Notes: generated by a model not told the origin, from the sequence alone. A stretch of DNA of 9,512 nt from Spirosoma sp. (GCA_028288385.1 JAQBNX010000413.1:1-9512), one strand, 5' to 3'. Positions 1 to 7,970 are shown, numbered from the stretch's first letter. Made by a program: numbers and translations.

Positions 1-1
1 C

Positions 2-499
2 TACCACACGCTGGCCTACGTGCTGGTGTGCATCGGTGCGTGGTGGCAGGCCGAGCACGACCTCTCAGAGAAGCTACGGGTATACCGGTCAGTCGATAGT
101 ATCGTTGAATTTCAGGTTTCACTAGCCAACCGGCCCGATGTGGGTGAACTGACTAACACGACCACGGGGGGCTTCGGCTATCGGGGCCATTATTACGACG
201 TAGTGAGTATGGCGGTCCGGGGCGATACGCTCTTCATTGCCGGATTAGAATCGGCAAGCCGCTCGTTCTGGCAAAGCGACCTGCTGTCATTTCTGAATGA
301 CCACATGGCTGCCGGAACCGACTCGCAGCGGAAAGCCAGCCGTTTCCTTAAATTTCTGCTAAAAGAATACTCGCCTAACCCGCGGGATGTATTTCGTTTT
401 CTCGCACCTATCTGGCATAACACCATCCGCATCCCCGACCTATCGGTCGCGGTTTTGGCTCGATCACTGCCTATTGATTCGCCCCCTCCCCAGGTCTGA
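2..499 (+). CDS. Hypothetical membrane-anchored protein, 5' end outside window
   Basis: The reading frame is open from the window edge to a TGA at 497-499 and leaves 165 visible residues, so the true start lies upstream. An internal ATG/CTG start near position 20 is unlikely because the frame continues before it. The visible part begins with a hydrophobic stretch rich in Leu, Val, Ala and Trp (about residues 3-16) that looks like a membrane segment. A soluble region of about 145 residues follows, with a Gly/Tyr-rich patch (GGFGYRGHYYDVV) and a basic, Phe/Leu-rich helix-like section, ending in a Pro-rich tail. I do not recognise the family. Topology suggests an inner-membrane protein with a periplasmic or cytoplasmic domain. 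Nothing in the neighbouring barrel genes defines its role. Confidence 0.6.
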   Translation, partial: YHTLAYVLVCIGAWWQAEHDLSEKLRVYRSVDSIVEFQVSLANRPDVGELTNTTTGGFGYRGHYYDVVSMAVRGDTLFIAGLESASRSFWQSDLLSFLNDHMAAGTDSQRKASRFLKFLLKEYSPNPRDVFRFLAPIWHNTIRIPDLSVAVLARSLPIDSPPPQV

Positions 500-594
500 G
501 GTGTTTCCCTTGCCATTTAGCAATACGTTTTTCGTAGTTCCTGACTGCTTGTCCGGTTTATGCCATACCGCTGTGTATGCTGCACCGGTTGTGT

Positions 595-626
595 GTCCAT
601 TCCATATCTGACAATATGGAATGGAC
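595..626. repeat. 13-bp perfect inverted repeat in the 500-769 gap
   Basis: Arms 595-607 and 614-626 (GTCCATTCCATAT and its exact complement) enclose a six-base loop CTGACA. No T-run follows on either strand, so it does not read as a standard intrinsic terminator, although it lies about 95 bases after the upstream stop codon. It may be an operator-like palindrome for the gene at 770 or a transcript-end structure. Apart from this and the smaller repeat at 719-737, I see nothing coding in the 270-base gap. Confidence 0.6.
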
Positions 627-718
627 TATGGCAAAGTAGTATAGAAGGCTACAAGACTATGCTGCGTGGCTGCGACGTCGTTCAGATCGTGTGTCCTTAT
701 ATATTACAGGCACTGCGC

Positions 719-737
719 ATATGGCTGGCGTCCATAT
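719..737. repeat. Short inverted repeat upstream of the barrel gene
   Basis: ATATGG (719-724) and CCATAT (732-737) are separated by seven bases and end 32 bases before the ATG at 770. The same hexamers occur in opposite order in the larger palindrome at 595-626. The position suits a regulator site or a hairpin in the 5' untranslated region, but six-base arms can arise by chance. Confidence 0.35.
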
Positions 738-769
738 AGATTCATCTCACAATTCAGACATTTCAATTC

Positions 770-1894
770 ATGAAAACTATTTATACAATTGCGCTGGCTA
801 TTGCCTGCGCCCTAGTTCTCTATACACCTGCCGCCCATGCGCAGGGTTGCGTTGCAGTACGGCATATGAGCTGTACGGCCCCGGTCGGTACAAACTCGGC
901 CGACTTTTTTAAACAGCGGTCCGGCCGCTGGCAGGTGTCGGCGGGCTATCGCTTCTTCCGTTCCTACAAACACTTCGTGGGGGATGTCGAGCAGAAACAG
1001 CGTGTAGAGCAGGGTACGCAGGTCATTAACGTATCAAACGCCCTTGATCTGGGCATTACATACATGCCATCACTGCGGTGGTCGGTGTCGGTCAATTTGC
1101 CCGTTCAAAATAACGACCGGTCGTCGCTCTACGAACACTATGGTAATGCTGTCGCGCAGAATCCCGACCAGAAACGGTTCGATACCCGGTCAAGGGGCAT
1201 TGGTGATCTGCGCATCTCGGGCAGTTATTGGATCGTTAATCCGGCCACGCTGCCCAAAGCCAACCTTTCGGTAGGGCTGGGTGTAAAATTACCAACTGGT
1301 AATTACCGCGCCACCGACAGTTTTCACAAGCTGACCAAAGAAGGTCAGGATTATACCGTCAGTCTGCCCGTCGACCAGTCGATTCAGCTTGGCGATGGCG
1401 GGGTAGGAGTGAGTGTTGAATTACAGGGATATGCCCAACTGACCCCAACCCTAACGGCCTACAGCAACGGGTTTTACCTGTTCAATCCCCGCGAAACCAA
1501 CGGGGTTGTGCGTAACCCGACGGCTACGACGATTGACCCAATAACAGGGCAGTTCTCCGTGGCCGACCAGTTTGCCGCCCGTGTTGGGTTGAGTCAGGCG
1601 ATAGGTTTTATTCCAGGATTGTCGGTGATGCTGGGCGGACGACTCGAAGGCGTACCAGCCATCGACGCGTTCGGTGGCAGCAAGGGCTTCCGTCGTCCAG
1701 GCTATATCGTGTCGGTTGAGCCAGGGCTGGCTTATATGCGTCACAAAACATCGGCTGCGTTGACGGTGCCTATCGCTGTTTACCGCAACCGCATTACCAG
1801 TTATGCTGACCGGCTCGATCCGCTGGGCCTGAAACACGGCGACGCAGCCTTTGCCGATTACCTGGTTTCGTTCAACGTATCGCGCTGGTTCTAA
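770..1894 (+). CDS. Outer-membrane beta-barrel protein (transporter-like)
   Basis: This 374-residue protein starts with a clear signal peptide: MKT, a hydrophobic core, and a probable cleavage after Ala24 (AHA|QG). Two Cys at residues 27 and 35 of the mature N-terminus could form a disulfide in the periplasm. The rest is made of alternating hydrophobic/polar strands with frequent aromatic residues and Gly, such as LGITYMPSLRWSVSVNLPV and LSVGLGVKLPTGNYRA. It ends in SRWF, a typical C-terminal aromatic signal for barrel insertion. The overall style fits the broad beta-barrel group often labelled 'transporter' or MetA-like phenol-pathway barrels in Bacteroidota. The substrate cannot be read from the sequence. 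It is followed by its own terminator, so it is probably transcribed alone. There is no Shine-Dalgarno sequence, as is normal in this phylum. Confidence 0.75.
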   Translation: MKTIYTIALAIACALVLYTPAAHAQGCVAVRHMSCTAPVGTNSADFFKQRSGRWQVSAGYRFFRSYKHFVGDVEQKQRVEQGTQVINVSNALDLGITYMPSLRWSVSVNLPVQNNDRSSLYEHYGNAVAQNPDQKRFDTRSRGIGDLRISGSYWIVNPATLPKANLSVGLGVKLPTGNYRATDSFHKLTKEGQDYTVSLPVDQSIQLGDGGVGVSVELQGYAQLTPTLTAYSNGFYLFNPRETNGVVRNPTATTIDPITGQFSVADQFAARVGLSQAIGFIPGLSVMLGGRLEGVPAIDAFGGSKGFRRPGYIVSVEPGLAYMRHKTSAALTVPIAVYRNRITSYADRLDPLGLKHGDAAFADYLVSFNVSRWF

Positions 1895-1907
1895 GAAAAT
1901 AATGACC

Positions 1908-1957
1908 AGGCCGGTTGGGACAGCAAATGGATAATACAGCGTTCCAGCCGGCTTTTT
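1908..1957 (+). terminator. Rho-independent terminator after the first barrel gene
   Basis: Arms 1910-1921 (GCCGGTTGGGAC) and 1941-1952 (GTTCCAGCCGGC) pair over 12 positions with two G-U wobbles. The loop is 19 bases long and the second arm is followed directly by TTTTT (1953-1957). It begins 14 bases after the stop codon at 1894, so it should end transcription of the gene at 770. It also implies a separate promoter for the gene at 2053. The long loop makes it a moderate-strength example. Confidence 0.65.
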
Positions 1958-2052
1958 AGTACGTTGGGTAACTGGCCAGTTTCGAAGAATCGACCTTTTG
2001 CTACTGAATGGTCAACTTGAACGGTTAACTTTACTATACCTAAAATGAAATT

Positions 2053-2949
2053 ATGCGTTTAATACAACTTACCATTCTTATACTGACTACGTCTTTTGGC
2101 CTCGTCCACGGGCAGGGGTTAGTCGACGGCTTCATGAAAGGCGAGCACAAAGCCAGTTTCGCCGTGTCATACGCACAGGAAGCTTACGACACGTACTACG
2201 TCGGCAAAACCGAAACGCGTAATCCCAATCTCGGAACGATTTCGACAAAATCGCTGAATTTGTACGGCGTTTATGGCTTAGGGTATGACCTGGACCTGAT
2301 TGTGTCAGTACCCTATGTTCATACCGAAGCCAGCGCAGGCTATTGGCAAAAACAGGAGGGTTTTCAGGACCTGGCGGCTGCCCTGCGGTGGGAAGCATAC
2401 GATTACAAGATAGGAAGCGCCCGGCTGTCGTGGCTGTTTTCGGTGGGGTACTCACTACCGCTTCAGCACTATGTAATTGATGCACCGGTGGCCATCGGAC
2501 ACGGCTCCCGCAATCTGGACGGCCGAACACTACTCCATTTTAAGGCTGGAGGGTTTTTCCTCACTGGTCAGCTTGGCTACATCCGTCGGGGGCAGGTTAC
2601 CCTCGATCGGGTTGCGAATTACTACGACCCCAGCAATCTGAACCCCAATAGTGGCTCTATTGTGAACGTACCGGACGTAACCGACGCTATTGTTCGGGGT
2701 GGCTTCGCCACAAAGCATTTCTACGTGGATGGCTGGGTGCAGCGGCAAACGCCTTATAACAAAGGTACCGATATTGGCCCCGGTATTCCGTTTCCTACCA
2801 ATGCCGTTGGTTTCACCCGCACAGGTGCCAACCTGTTCTTACCGATTGTGAAAAAGCTCGGTATAAATGCAGGTTATAGCACTACGTTAAGTGGGCAAAA
2901 CGTCGGCAAGGCTACGCGCGTCAGTGGAGGCATTGTTATTGGCATTTAA
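2053..2949 (+). CDS. Outer-membrane beta-barrel protein (second, smaller)
   Basis: This 298-residue protein has an N-terminal signal peptide (hydrophobic core LTILILTTSFGL, probable cleavage after VHG at residue 20). A chain of amphipathic strands with turn-forming Gly/Asn/Asp and many Tyr/Phe/Trp follows, for example LNLYGVYGLGYDLDLIVSV and FFLTGQLGYIRRGQVTL. It ends with a hydrophobic strand, GGIVIGI. This is the pattern of an outer-membrane barrel related in style to the protein at 770, but I see no close residue-level match between them. The start is the ATG at 2053; an ATG at 2045 is out of frame and stops at once. Only 22 bases separate it from the lipoprotein gene at 2972, so the two are probably co-transcribed and may act together at the cell envelope. 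The substrate is unknown. Confidence 0.7.
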   Translation: MRLIQLTILILTTSFGLVHGQGLVDGFMKGEHKASFAVSYAQEAYDTYYVGKTETRNPNLGTISTKSLNLYGVYGLGYDLDLIVSVPYVHTEASAGYWQKQEGFQDLAAALRWEAYDYKIGSARLSWLFSVGYSLPLQHYVIDAPVAIGHGSRNLDGRTLLHFKAGGFFLTGQLGYIRRGQVTLDRVANYYDPSNLNPNSGSIVNVPDVTDAIVRGGFATKHFYVDGWVQRQTPYNKGTDIGPGIPFPTNAVGFTRTGANLFLPIVKKLGINAGYSTTLSGQNVGKATRVSGGIVIGI

Positions 2950-2971
2950 TAATCAGAATTTTCCAAACGAC

Positions 2972-4480
2972 ATGAAATCAAGCGTTTTATATTCAACTGT
3001 TGCCTGTGTCCTGTTCTGGCTGGGAGGCTGTAAGGAGCCGGTTATTAATGAAGGTATCCTGCCACTTGCCCAACCAACTACGACGGATGCCGACGGTGGC
3101 AACTGGCGAACCATTACCCTTAAATCGGCGGCTGATGTCGCCGTGCCACAGCCTGCGGCCGTCACATCGGATGCGTACCAGAAAGAACTGACTGACATAA
3201 AAAACGGTCTGCTAAACGTGAATCCCGAACATAATGCAGCTGTTAACTACTGGGCTGCCGGGGGTGTAAATCGATGGAACCAGATTGCCCGCCAGTTGGT
3301 CGCTAAATACAACGTAGCGCCCCTATACAATGAGGCTACCGGCAGCTTTGCCCCTTTCGACGCCACGAATCCGTTTGCCAACCCGCCTTACTCGGCCCGG
3401 CTGTATGCGTTGCTGAGCGTTGCCCAGTATGACGCCCTGGTTGTTGCCTGGAAAGCCAAATACCAGTACAACCGACCATCGCTCACCCGTCAGGGCATCA
3501 ATGGGCTAATACCGGTGCTCGACGTACCGTCATACCCGTCGGAGGATGCCGCCGTAGCAGAAGCATCGGCTCAGATGCTGGCCTTCTTTTTCCCAAAGGA
3601 AGCCGACTGGATTAAAGCCAGAGCCGCCGAACATAAGCAAAGCCGAATATGGGCCGGGGCTAATGTAGCCAGCGATGTGAAAGCCGGTGAAGAACTCGCA
3701 GCGGCTGTGGCGGCTAAAGCCATAGCCTTCGCTAAAACAGACCGGTTTGGCTTAGCCCGTGACGTAAATAACACCTGGCAAACGGCCATCGCCAGTGCCC
3801 CTTATGATGTGAAATGGACTAGTTTAGAAATTCCGGCGCGAGCACCCATGCTGCCACTGGGTGGTAATGTAAAGACGTGGTATGACTCCACGGCGATTTT
3901 CCGGGCCACTGCGGGTCCACCCCCGGCTACCACCTCTCCTGAGTTCAAGCAGGCCTTAGCTGAAGTCCGGTCTATTGCCGACACCCGCACCCGCGAGCAG
4001 TGGCGCATCGCCGATTTCTGGGCTGATGGAGCTGGCACTTATACGCCCCCCGGGCACTGGAACCTGATTGCCGAAGACTTAATCCGACAGTATGGGCAGA
4101 ACGAACTCAGGGCCGCCCGTACCTATGCTCTAATAAATCGGGCTATGCAGGACGGCGGAACGGCCTGTTGGTATACCAAGTTTAAGTACTTTGTGCCACG
4201 CCCATCGCAGATGGACCCGGCCATTAAGACGGCAACCGGCATCCCGAATTTTCCAAGTTATCCGTCCGGCCACGCTACGTTCTCGGCAGCAGCGTCTACA
4301 GTGCTGAGTTACCTATTTCCTAATGAGGCTACCACCCTGAAAAGCCAGTCCGACGAAGCGGCCATGTCGCGGTTGTTTGCGGGTATTCATTACCGATTCG
4401 ACAACGAGGAGGGAGCCAAGTGCGGCACTGCGGTTGGCAAAATAGCCGTTGACTGGGCAAAGGCCGATGGGGCGCAATAA
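2972..4480 (+). CDS. Lipoprotein of the vanadium haloperoxidase / PAP2 phosphatase superfamily
   Basis: The ATG at 2972 gives 502 residues beginning with a lipoprotein signal (hydrophobic core, WLGGC with lipid-modified Cys20), which decides against an upstream in-frame ATG at 2891 lying inside the preceding gene. The C-terminal half contains the complete superfamily active site: Lys403-x6-Arg410-Pro411, PSGH at 431-434, and Ser466-Arg467-x5-His473-x3-Asp477. In vanadium haloperoxidases these residues bind vanadate; in PAP2 phosphatases they bind and cleave phosphate, so sequence alone does not choose between halide oxidation and phosphatase activity. The length and two-lobe layout fit haloperoxidase-like enzymes better than small acid phosphatases. 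The N-terminal half carries a degenerate copy of the motifs (around residues 161-234). It should be exported and membrane-anchored. It ends 14 bases from the convergent LanC gene with no hairpin between them. Confidence 0.85.
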   Translation: MKSSVLYSTVACVLFWLGGCKEPVINEGILPLAQPTTTDADGGNWRTITLKSAADVAVPQPAAVTSDAYQKELTDIKNGLLNVNPEHNAAVNYWAAGGVNRWNQIARQLVAKYNVAPLYNEATGSFAPFDATNPFANPPYSARLYALLSVAQYDALVVAWKAKYQYNRPSLTRQGINGLIPVLDVPSYPSEDAAVAEASAQMLAFFFPKEADWIKARAAEHKQSRIWAGANVASDVKAGEELAAAVAAKAIAFAKTDRFGLARDVNNTWQTAIASAPYDVKWTSLEIPARAPMLPLGGNVKTWYDSTAIFRATAGPPPATTSPEFKQALAEVRSIADTRTREQWRIADFWADGAGTYTPPGHWNLIAEDLIRQYGQNELRAARTYALINRAMQDGGTACWYTKFKYFVPRPSQMDPAIKTATGIPNFPSYPSGHATFSAAASTVLSYLFPNEATTLKSQSDEAAMSRLFAGIHYRFDNEEGAKCGTAVGKIAVDWAKADGAQ

Positions 4481-4494
4481 ATTTCCAGGCAGGA

Positions 4495-5778
4495 CTAACG
4501 CAGCATAAGCACCGACCTGTATACAGCTGGATTTGCCAGTCTTAGACAAAAATAGCCCGTGCCTGACAGGCCGAGCATGAAATCGGGGATTTGGTACTCG
4601 TTATACAGACCATTAGCCCATAACCCCGTTTTTTGGTAGCGTTCCTGCCTCAGTTGGCCTATAGCTTCGGCCTGTTGCCGCCAGTCTGGTAGGTAGAATA
4701 TATCGGCGGCTTCGAGCAGTACGTCGGCATTACCCGCTAGGCCGTGGCAAAGCGAGAAGTTCTGTTGGTGCTCCCAGGTTAGCTGCCGGGCGGTGGTTTG
4801 GATGCCCGTTTCAGCCTCGGCGCGTAAGGCAGCAAGCCCCGTCAGTTCGTAGCCACGCAGCCGCGCGAGTGCGATGCCCGGTGCGCCGTGGCACCACGAA
4901 CACGAGCAGGCCGGGCCAGTAATACCCTTGCTGGCGTCGTGCTGGCGGGGCTGATTTTCCATCCTAAAATCGGGCCAGTTCTGCTGCTGCTGATCGAAAA
5001 ACGAGTTTTCGTAACGCAGCCCCTCAAACGCGGTCTCCCGATAAGTAGCGTTGCCTGTTAGCGCAAAGGCTTCGAACAGGGCATTGGTAATACCGGCGGT
5101 GCCATGCGCCAGGCCTGTCAGGTTGCGGTAGCCGGAGTTGGGTATGGTATTCCACGAGCACCCCTCCGCCGATTGCTCAGCCCGGCTTACTAACTGATCG
5201 GCCAGCCGAATGATGAACGACCGAAGCGGGGGCGAATCCTGCTCCCGCTCCAGTTGAATCAGCGCCGGTATGGCTCCGGCGGCTCCGTCGATTACATCGA
5301 TTCCCACTCGGTGCAGATCCAGATTCACTATGTCAGTGAGGAGTCGCTGGCCTTCGCTCAGAACCGCTTCATCACTCAGCCATCGCCCTGCCCGAATGGC
5401 CGCGTAGGCGATGCCCGTCCAGCCTGAGAAGAAACCTAACTGGGCAGTGGCCGGAATGCGCCGGGACGTAGCCAAAGCGTTATGTAATGTACCCAGGGCC
5501 GTTTTACGAATAAGCCGGTCGCCGGTGGCATGGTAGAGAGCGGCTAGAAAATAAGCTACCCCTGCCGATCCGGCATAAAAATCGGCTTCGAGCGATTTGA
5601 AATACGGCTTCGGGTACTCAAATTGGGGATCGTTGGTCGACGTCAGAAAGTTACAGCGCGGCCCCTGCCAGATGGCGTCGCGACAGATGAGCCGACCAAT
5701 TTCGGCCGCCATATCCACAAATGTGCTGGTGGCAGGAGCAGTCATGGGTAGAGTGGGTGCTATAGTAAGCGTTTCCAT
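4495..5778 (-). CDS. lanC: LanC-type lanthionine cyclase
   Basis: This 427-residue protein is about the usual LanC length. The alpha/alpha-toroid repeats each carry a Gly-rich motif: FYAGSAGVAYFLAAL (68-81), FSGWTGIAYA (117-126), DVIDGAAGAI (161-170), TGLAHGTAGI (221-230), SWCHGAPGIAL (294-304), SLCHGLAGN (342-350) and LGLSGTGYFCLRL (402-414). By comparison with NisC, the zinc ligands are Cys296, Cys344 and His345, and His225 is the conserved active-site His; all are present. LanC enzymes activate Cys thiols with zinc and add them to dehydroalanine or dehydrobutyrine to form thioether rings. It is the last gene of the - strand operon, starting 6 bases after the HopA1-family gene, so it is probably translationally linked to it. 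No LanB or LanM dehydratase domain is present, which leaves the kinase/HopA1 pair as the candidate dehydratase. Confidence 0.93.
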   Translation of the reverse strand: METLTIAPTLPMTAPATSTFVDMAAEIGRLICRDAIWQGPRCNFLTSTNDPQFEYPKPYFKSLEADFYAGSAGVAYFLAALYHATGDRLIRKTALGTLHNALATSRRIPATAQLGFFSGWTGIAYAAIRAGRWLSDEAVLSEGQRLLTDIVNLDLHRVGIDVIDGAAGAIPALIQLEREQDSPPLRSFIIRLADQLVSRAEQSAEGCSWNTIPNSGYRNLTGLAHGTAGITNALFEAFALTGNATYRETAFEGLRYENSFFDQQQQNWPDFRMENQPRQHDASKGITGPACSCSWCHGAPGIALARLRGYELTGLAALRAEAETGIQTTARQLTWEHQQNFSLCHGLAGNADVLLEAADIFYLPDWRQQAEAIGQLRQERYQKTGLWANGLYNEYQIPDFMLGLSGTGYFCLRLANPAVYRSVLMLR

Positions 5779-5784
5779 GCGGGT

Positions 5785-6762
5785 TCAGTTTAGCGAACAG
5801 TCGGGAAAGGAGTAGGGGTAATGGGATAGTGGGTTGAGATACGGACAATCGAGCGACAGGCCAATCTGGTCGAACACCGCCCGGATGGCTTCCAGATACG
5901 TATCGGCGGGTTGCCCGTTCTCGATCGCTTTCGCAATACCCTGAGCAACCAGTCCGCAGCGGCTGGTGCCGAAACTCTCGTTTGGATTAGGTGGGCTTTC
6001 GGCAAAAGCAATACCTGGAGCTATTGGCCGGGTAAACAGCGGCACGGCGGGCAGCAGATACGCTTCCAGCGTTGGCAGGGCGTCGGCCAGCAGGTCCAGC
6101 ACGAGCGATACGTAGGGTTTCTGAATGTACAGCACCGCCGAGTCACAGCGCCCGTACAGATCAGGGTGGTTCAGGCACTTGAACTGAAACGGCACGTGAT
6201 ACGCATTCAGCGTTTGCGTTGCCCAGGCTATGAGCCGGGCACTACCGCTGGGCGATGTATGGAAATAAAGCCGCGTTTGCAGCACCACCGATTCATCGCC
6301 GGGCGTTTGCCCGAATACGTAGTAGAAGCCAGTCTGGGCGTCGCGGTGTTCTGGGTGCAGTAGTAGTCGCAGCGTGTCGCCGGGCTGAACCGGGCCGCTT
6401 TTGGGCCTGTCATAGACAAATTGGCCCGCGTATAGCATGCGCCGGTTATTGCCTTTGGTGGCATAAACGGTGCCGGCGGTATCAACGGTGGTAACTGTCC
6501 AGGGCGTGTCGAAACGCTCCAGCGTGTGGTTATGCAGACTTAGTTCATCGACGAACGAATCGCTAACCGGGTCTGCGCTGGTTACAGACTGGGTGGCGCA
6601 GTAAAAATGCTGGTAGATCAGGTCGGTCAACGTTAGGCGTAGGGCATCGGGCTGGCAACTAGTTTCGAAGCCATCAGCCACGAGTGTGATACGTCCTTGA
6701 GCCGGAACGATGCGCAAGCCATCGAGTATGGTCGTGATTTGGTGTTGGTAGTGGGTTTGCAT
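5785..6762 (-). CDS. HopA1-family protein, candidate phospho-Ser/Thr lyase of a RiPP pathway
   Basis: This 325-residue protein resembles the HopA1 family, named after a Pseudomonas type III effector but widespread in RiPP clusters. Family-like segments are RLYFHTSPSG (164-173), PFQFKCLNHPDLYGRCDSAVLYI (about 191-213), and GIAFAESPPN followed by ESFGTSRCGLVAQGI (250-276). There is no signal peptide. In class V lanthipeptide and thioviridamide-type pathways a HopA1 protein works with an APH-like kinase to dehydrate Ser/Thr; the kinase gene lies 13 bases upstream here and the LanC cyclase 6 bases downstream. I infer that it removes phosphate from phosphorylated precursor residues. The assignment to HopA1 comes from remembered motif patterns and context. 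The alternative reading as an injected virulence effector is not supported, since no secretion genes are nearby. Confidence 0.8.
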   Translation of the reverse strand: MQTHYQHQITTILDGLRIVPAQGRITLVADGFETSCQPDALRLTLTDLIYQHFYCATQSVTSADPVSDSFVDELSLHNHTLERFDTPWTVTTVDTAGTVYATKGNNRRMLYAGQFVYDRPKSGPVQPGDTLRLLLHPEHRDAQTGFYYVFGQTPGDESVVLQTRLYFHTSPSGSARLIAWATQTLNAYHVPFQFKCLNHPDLYGRCDSAVLYIQKPYVSLVLDLLADALPTLEAYLLPAVPLFTRPIAPGIAFAESPPNPNESFGTSRCGLVAQGIAKAIENGQPADTYLEAIRAVFDQIGLSLDCPYLNPLSHYPYSFPDCSLN

Positions 6763-6775
6763 GGCGATTTGGCTT

Positions 6776-7873
6776 TTAGGGAATGCACAGCACAGCGCGG
6801 ATCGCTTCTTCGGGTGAGCGCAGCATATTCAGGCTTAGTTGTAGCATGCGGGCGGTGTGGGGTGTCATGGCGGGGGCCTGCTGAATGCTTTCGTAACAGG
6901 TATGGATAAGTTTCAGGGCGCAGTAGCCCACCGTTTTGAGCAGGTTTGTACGGGCCTCGTCGGCGGTCCAGTCCATTAGCCCGACGTAGGTTTGCCAGAA
7001 CTGCCGCATGGAAGGCTGCATGACATCGAGCGGAAATCCATACTGGCTCGGCCCCGCCTGTCCGGTCAGTGGTTCATGCATGACCCAGTAAAACAGGTAG
7101 CTTTGAAAAACAGCCGCTACGTCCCAACAAGGGTCTCCAATTTCGGCAGTTTCCCAATCAATGAGCCGTAGATCGTACTCACCGGTATGAGAGACTGCTG
7201 AGTTGATTAGAAAGTTAGCCGGTTTTATGTCGCCGTGGGTGAGGCTGGTGGCCTGCCACTGCTTCCGGACAGTTTCTAATTTCTGCATATACTCTCCATT
7301 CTGCGTAATGAGTTCCACCATCTGCCGCTCGGCCTGGCTGCGCTGCGCCCCGTAGTTAGGGAAGCCCGACGCGCTCCAGAGAAACACCACGGGCTGTTGC
7401 TTGCGGAACAGCCGGAGACTGGGCCCATCCTTCACTGCCTGGGTAATTGTCTGGTGAAAAGAAGCAAGCAGTTCGGCCTGGCGGGTGGCCAGCGCCAGCG
7501 GAAAGGTCTTTTGCTGAACATAAAAGTCGTTCAGATTGATAGCTCCGTCAATGGCTTCTGTAATGAGAATGTGATTCTGCGGGTCGAATTCGACGTAGCG
7601 GGGAAGGAATGTTTTTAGTTGCGCATACGCAGCTTCGTTATTGGCAAGCCAATAGCAGGTCGCTTCGGTACGGAGTGTTTCGATTTTCTCCTGATCCCAG
7701 GCCTGTATCTGCTTTACGAAAAAAGCCCCGTTGGCCTGATCCCGGTTGATGAGGTAATTGGTGTTACGACTGGACGTCTGGTGCGCCGTAAACATGCCGT
7801 CAAGCAGTGCATTAGGACTGAGATAGCCTTTGTCCAGTAAATAATGGGCGATGTTGAAACCAGTGAGCAGCAT
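6776..7873 (-). CDS. APH-fold kinase, candidate Ser/Thr kinase of the RiPP pathway
   Basis: This 365-residue protein has the aminoglycoside phosphotransferase/choline kinase fold. It has a nucleotide-binding Lys54 in FFVKQ, the catalytic loop HGDIKPANFLIN (His213, Asp215, Asn220), and the metal-binding segment LIDWETAEIGDPCWDVA (Asp239). All key residues are intact, so the enzyme should be active. Antibiotic resistance is possible in principle, but the position between a Cys-rich precursor gene and HopA1 and LanC genes matches the TvaC- and LxmK-type kinases that act with a HopA1 partner to dehydrate Ser/Thr in precursor peptides. It is cytoplasmic with no signal peptide. The ATG at 7873 has no Shine-Dalgarno sequence. 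A 97-base gap containing a long hairpin separates it from the precursor gene, while the next gene follows after only 13 bases. Confidence 0.85.
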   Translation of the reverse strand: MLLTGFNIAHYLLDKGYLSPNALLDGMFTAHQTSSRNTNYLINRDQANGAFFVKQIQAWDQEKIETLRTEATCYWLANNEAAYAQLKTFLPRYVEFDPQNHILITEAIDGAINLNDFYVQQKTFPLALATRQAELLASFHQTITQAVKDGPSLRLFRKQQPVVFLWSASGFPNYGAQRSQAERQMVELITQNGEYMQKLETVRKQWQATSLTHGDIKPANFLINSAVSHTGEYDLRLIDWETAEIGDPCWDVAAVFQSYLFYWVMHEPLTGQAGPSQYGFPLDVMQPSMRQFWQTYVGLMDWTADEARTNLLKTVGYCALKLIHTCYESIQQAPAMTPHTARMLQLSLNMLRSPEEAIRAVLCIP

Positions 7874-7913
7874 ACAATCAGGATATGTGGAGTGGGATGG
7901 ATAATTGATGAGT

Positions 7914-7965
7914 TTTCCTCACCTCTAACTCCTCTTTCATGGGCGAGGGGTTGGAGGTGAGGAAA
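7914..7965. repeat. 21-bp hairpin between the precursor and kinase genes
   Basis: Arms 7914-7934 and 7945-7965 pair over 21 positions with two mismatches (wobble G-U pairs in the RNA) around a 10-base loop. The hairpin begins 5 bases after the precursor stop codon in the direction of transcription. It has no T-run after it on the - strand, so full termination is unlikely. It could act as a partial terminator or as a 3' stability element that keeps the precursor mRNA more abundant than the enzyme mRNA. The CCTCACCTC...GAGGTGAGG ends resemble intergenic palindromes scattered through many bacterial genomes, so it may equally be a small dispersed repeat. Confidence 0.75.
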
Positions 7966-7970
7966 GCCAA

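Noticed and set aside
1970..1981. 12-base palindrome AACTGGCCAGTT upstream of the gene at 2053
   Set aside because: It is a single short palindrome with no second copy or linked promoter element, so chance is a sufficient explanation.
2891..2971. Longer start for the haloperoxidase-like protein at 2891
   Set aside because: It would overlap the preceding barrel gene and put 27 residues before a good lipoprotein signal that begins at 2972.
4481..4494. Search for a bidirectional terminator in the convergent 14-base gap
   Set aside because: No inverted repeat or T-run is visible there, so no terminator is called.
5911..6363. Open + strand frame of 150 codons opposite the HopA1-family gene
   Set aside because: It lies wholly antisense to a convincing gene, and its protein has no domain-like pattern; long antisense frames are common at this GC content.
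5785..6762. Reading the HopA1-family gene as a type III secretion effector
   Set aside because: No secretion-system or chaperone genes are nearby, and the kinase and LanC neighbours point to peptide modification.
6776..7873. Reading the APH-fold kinase as an aminoglycoside resistance gene
   Set aside because: The fold covers many substrates, and the tight linkage to HopA1 and LanC genes favours a role on the precursor.
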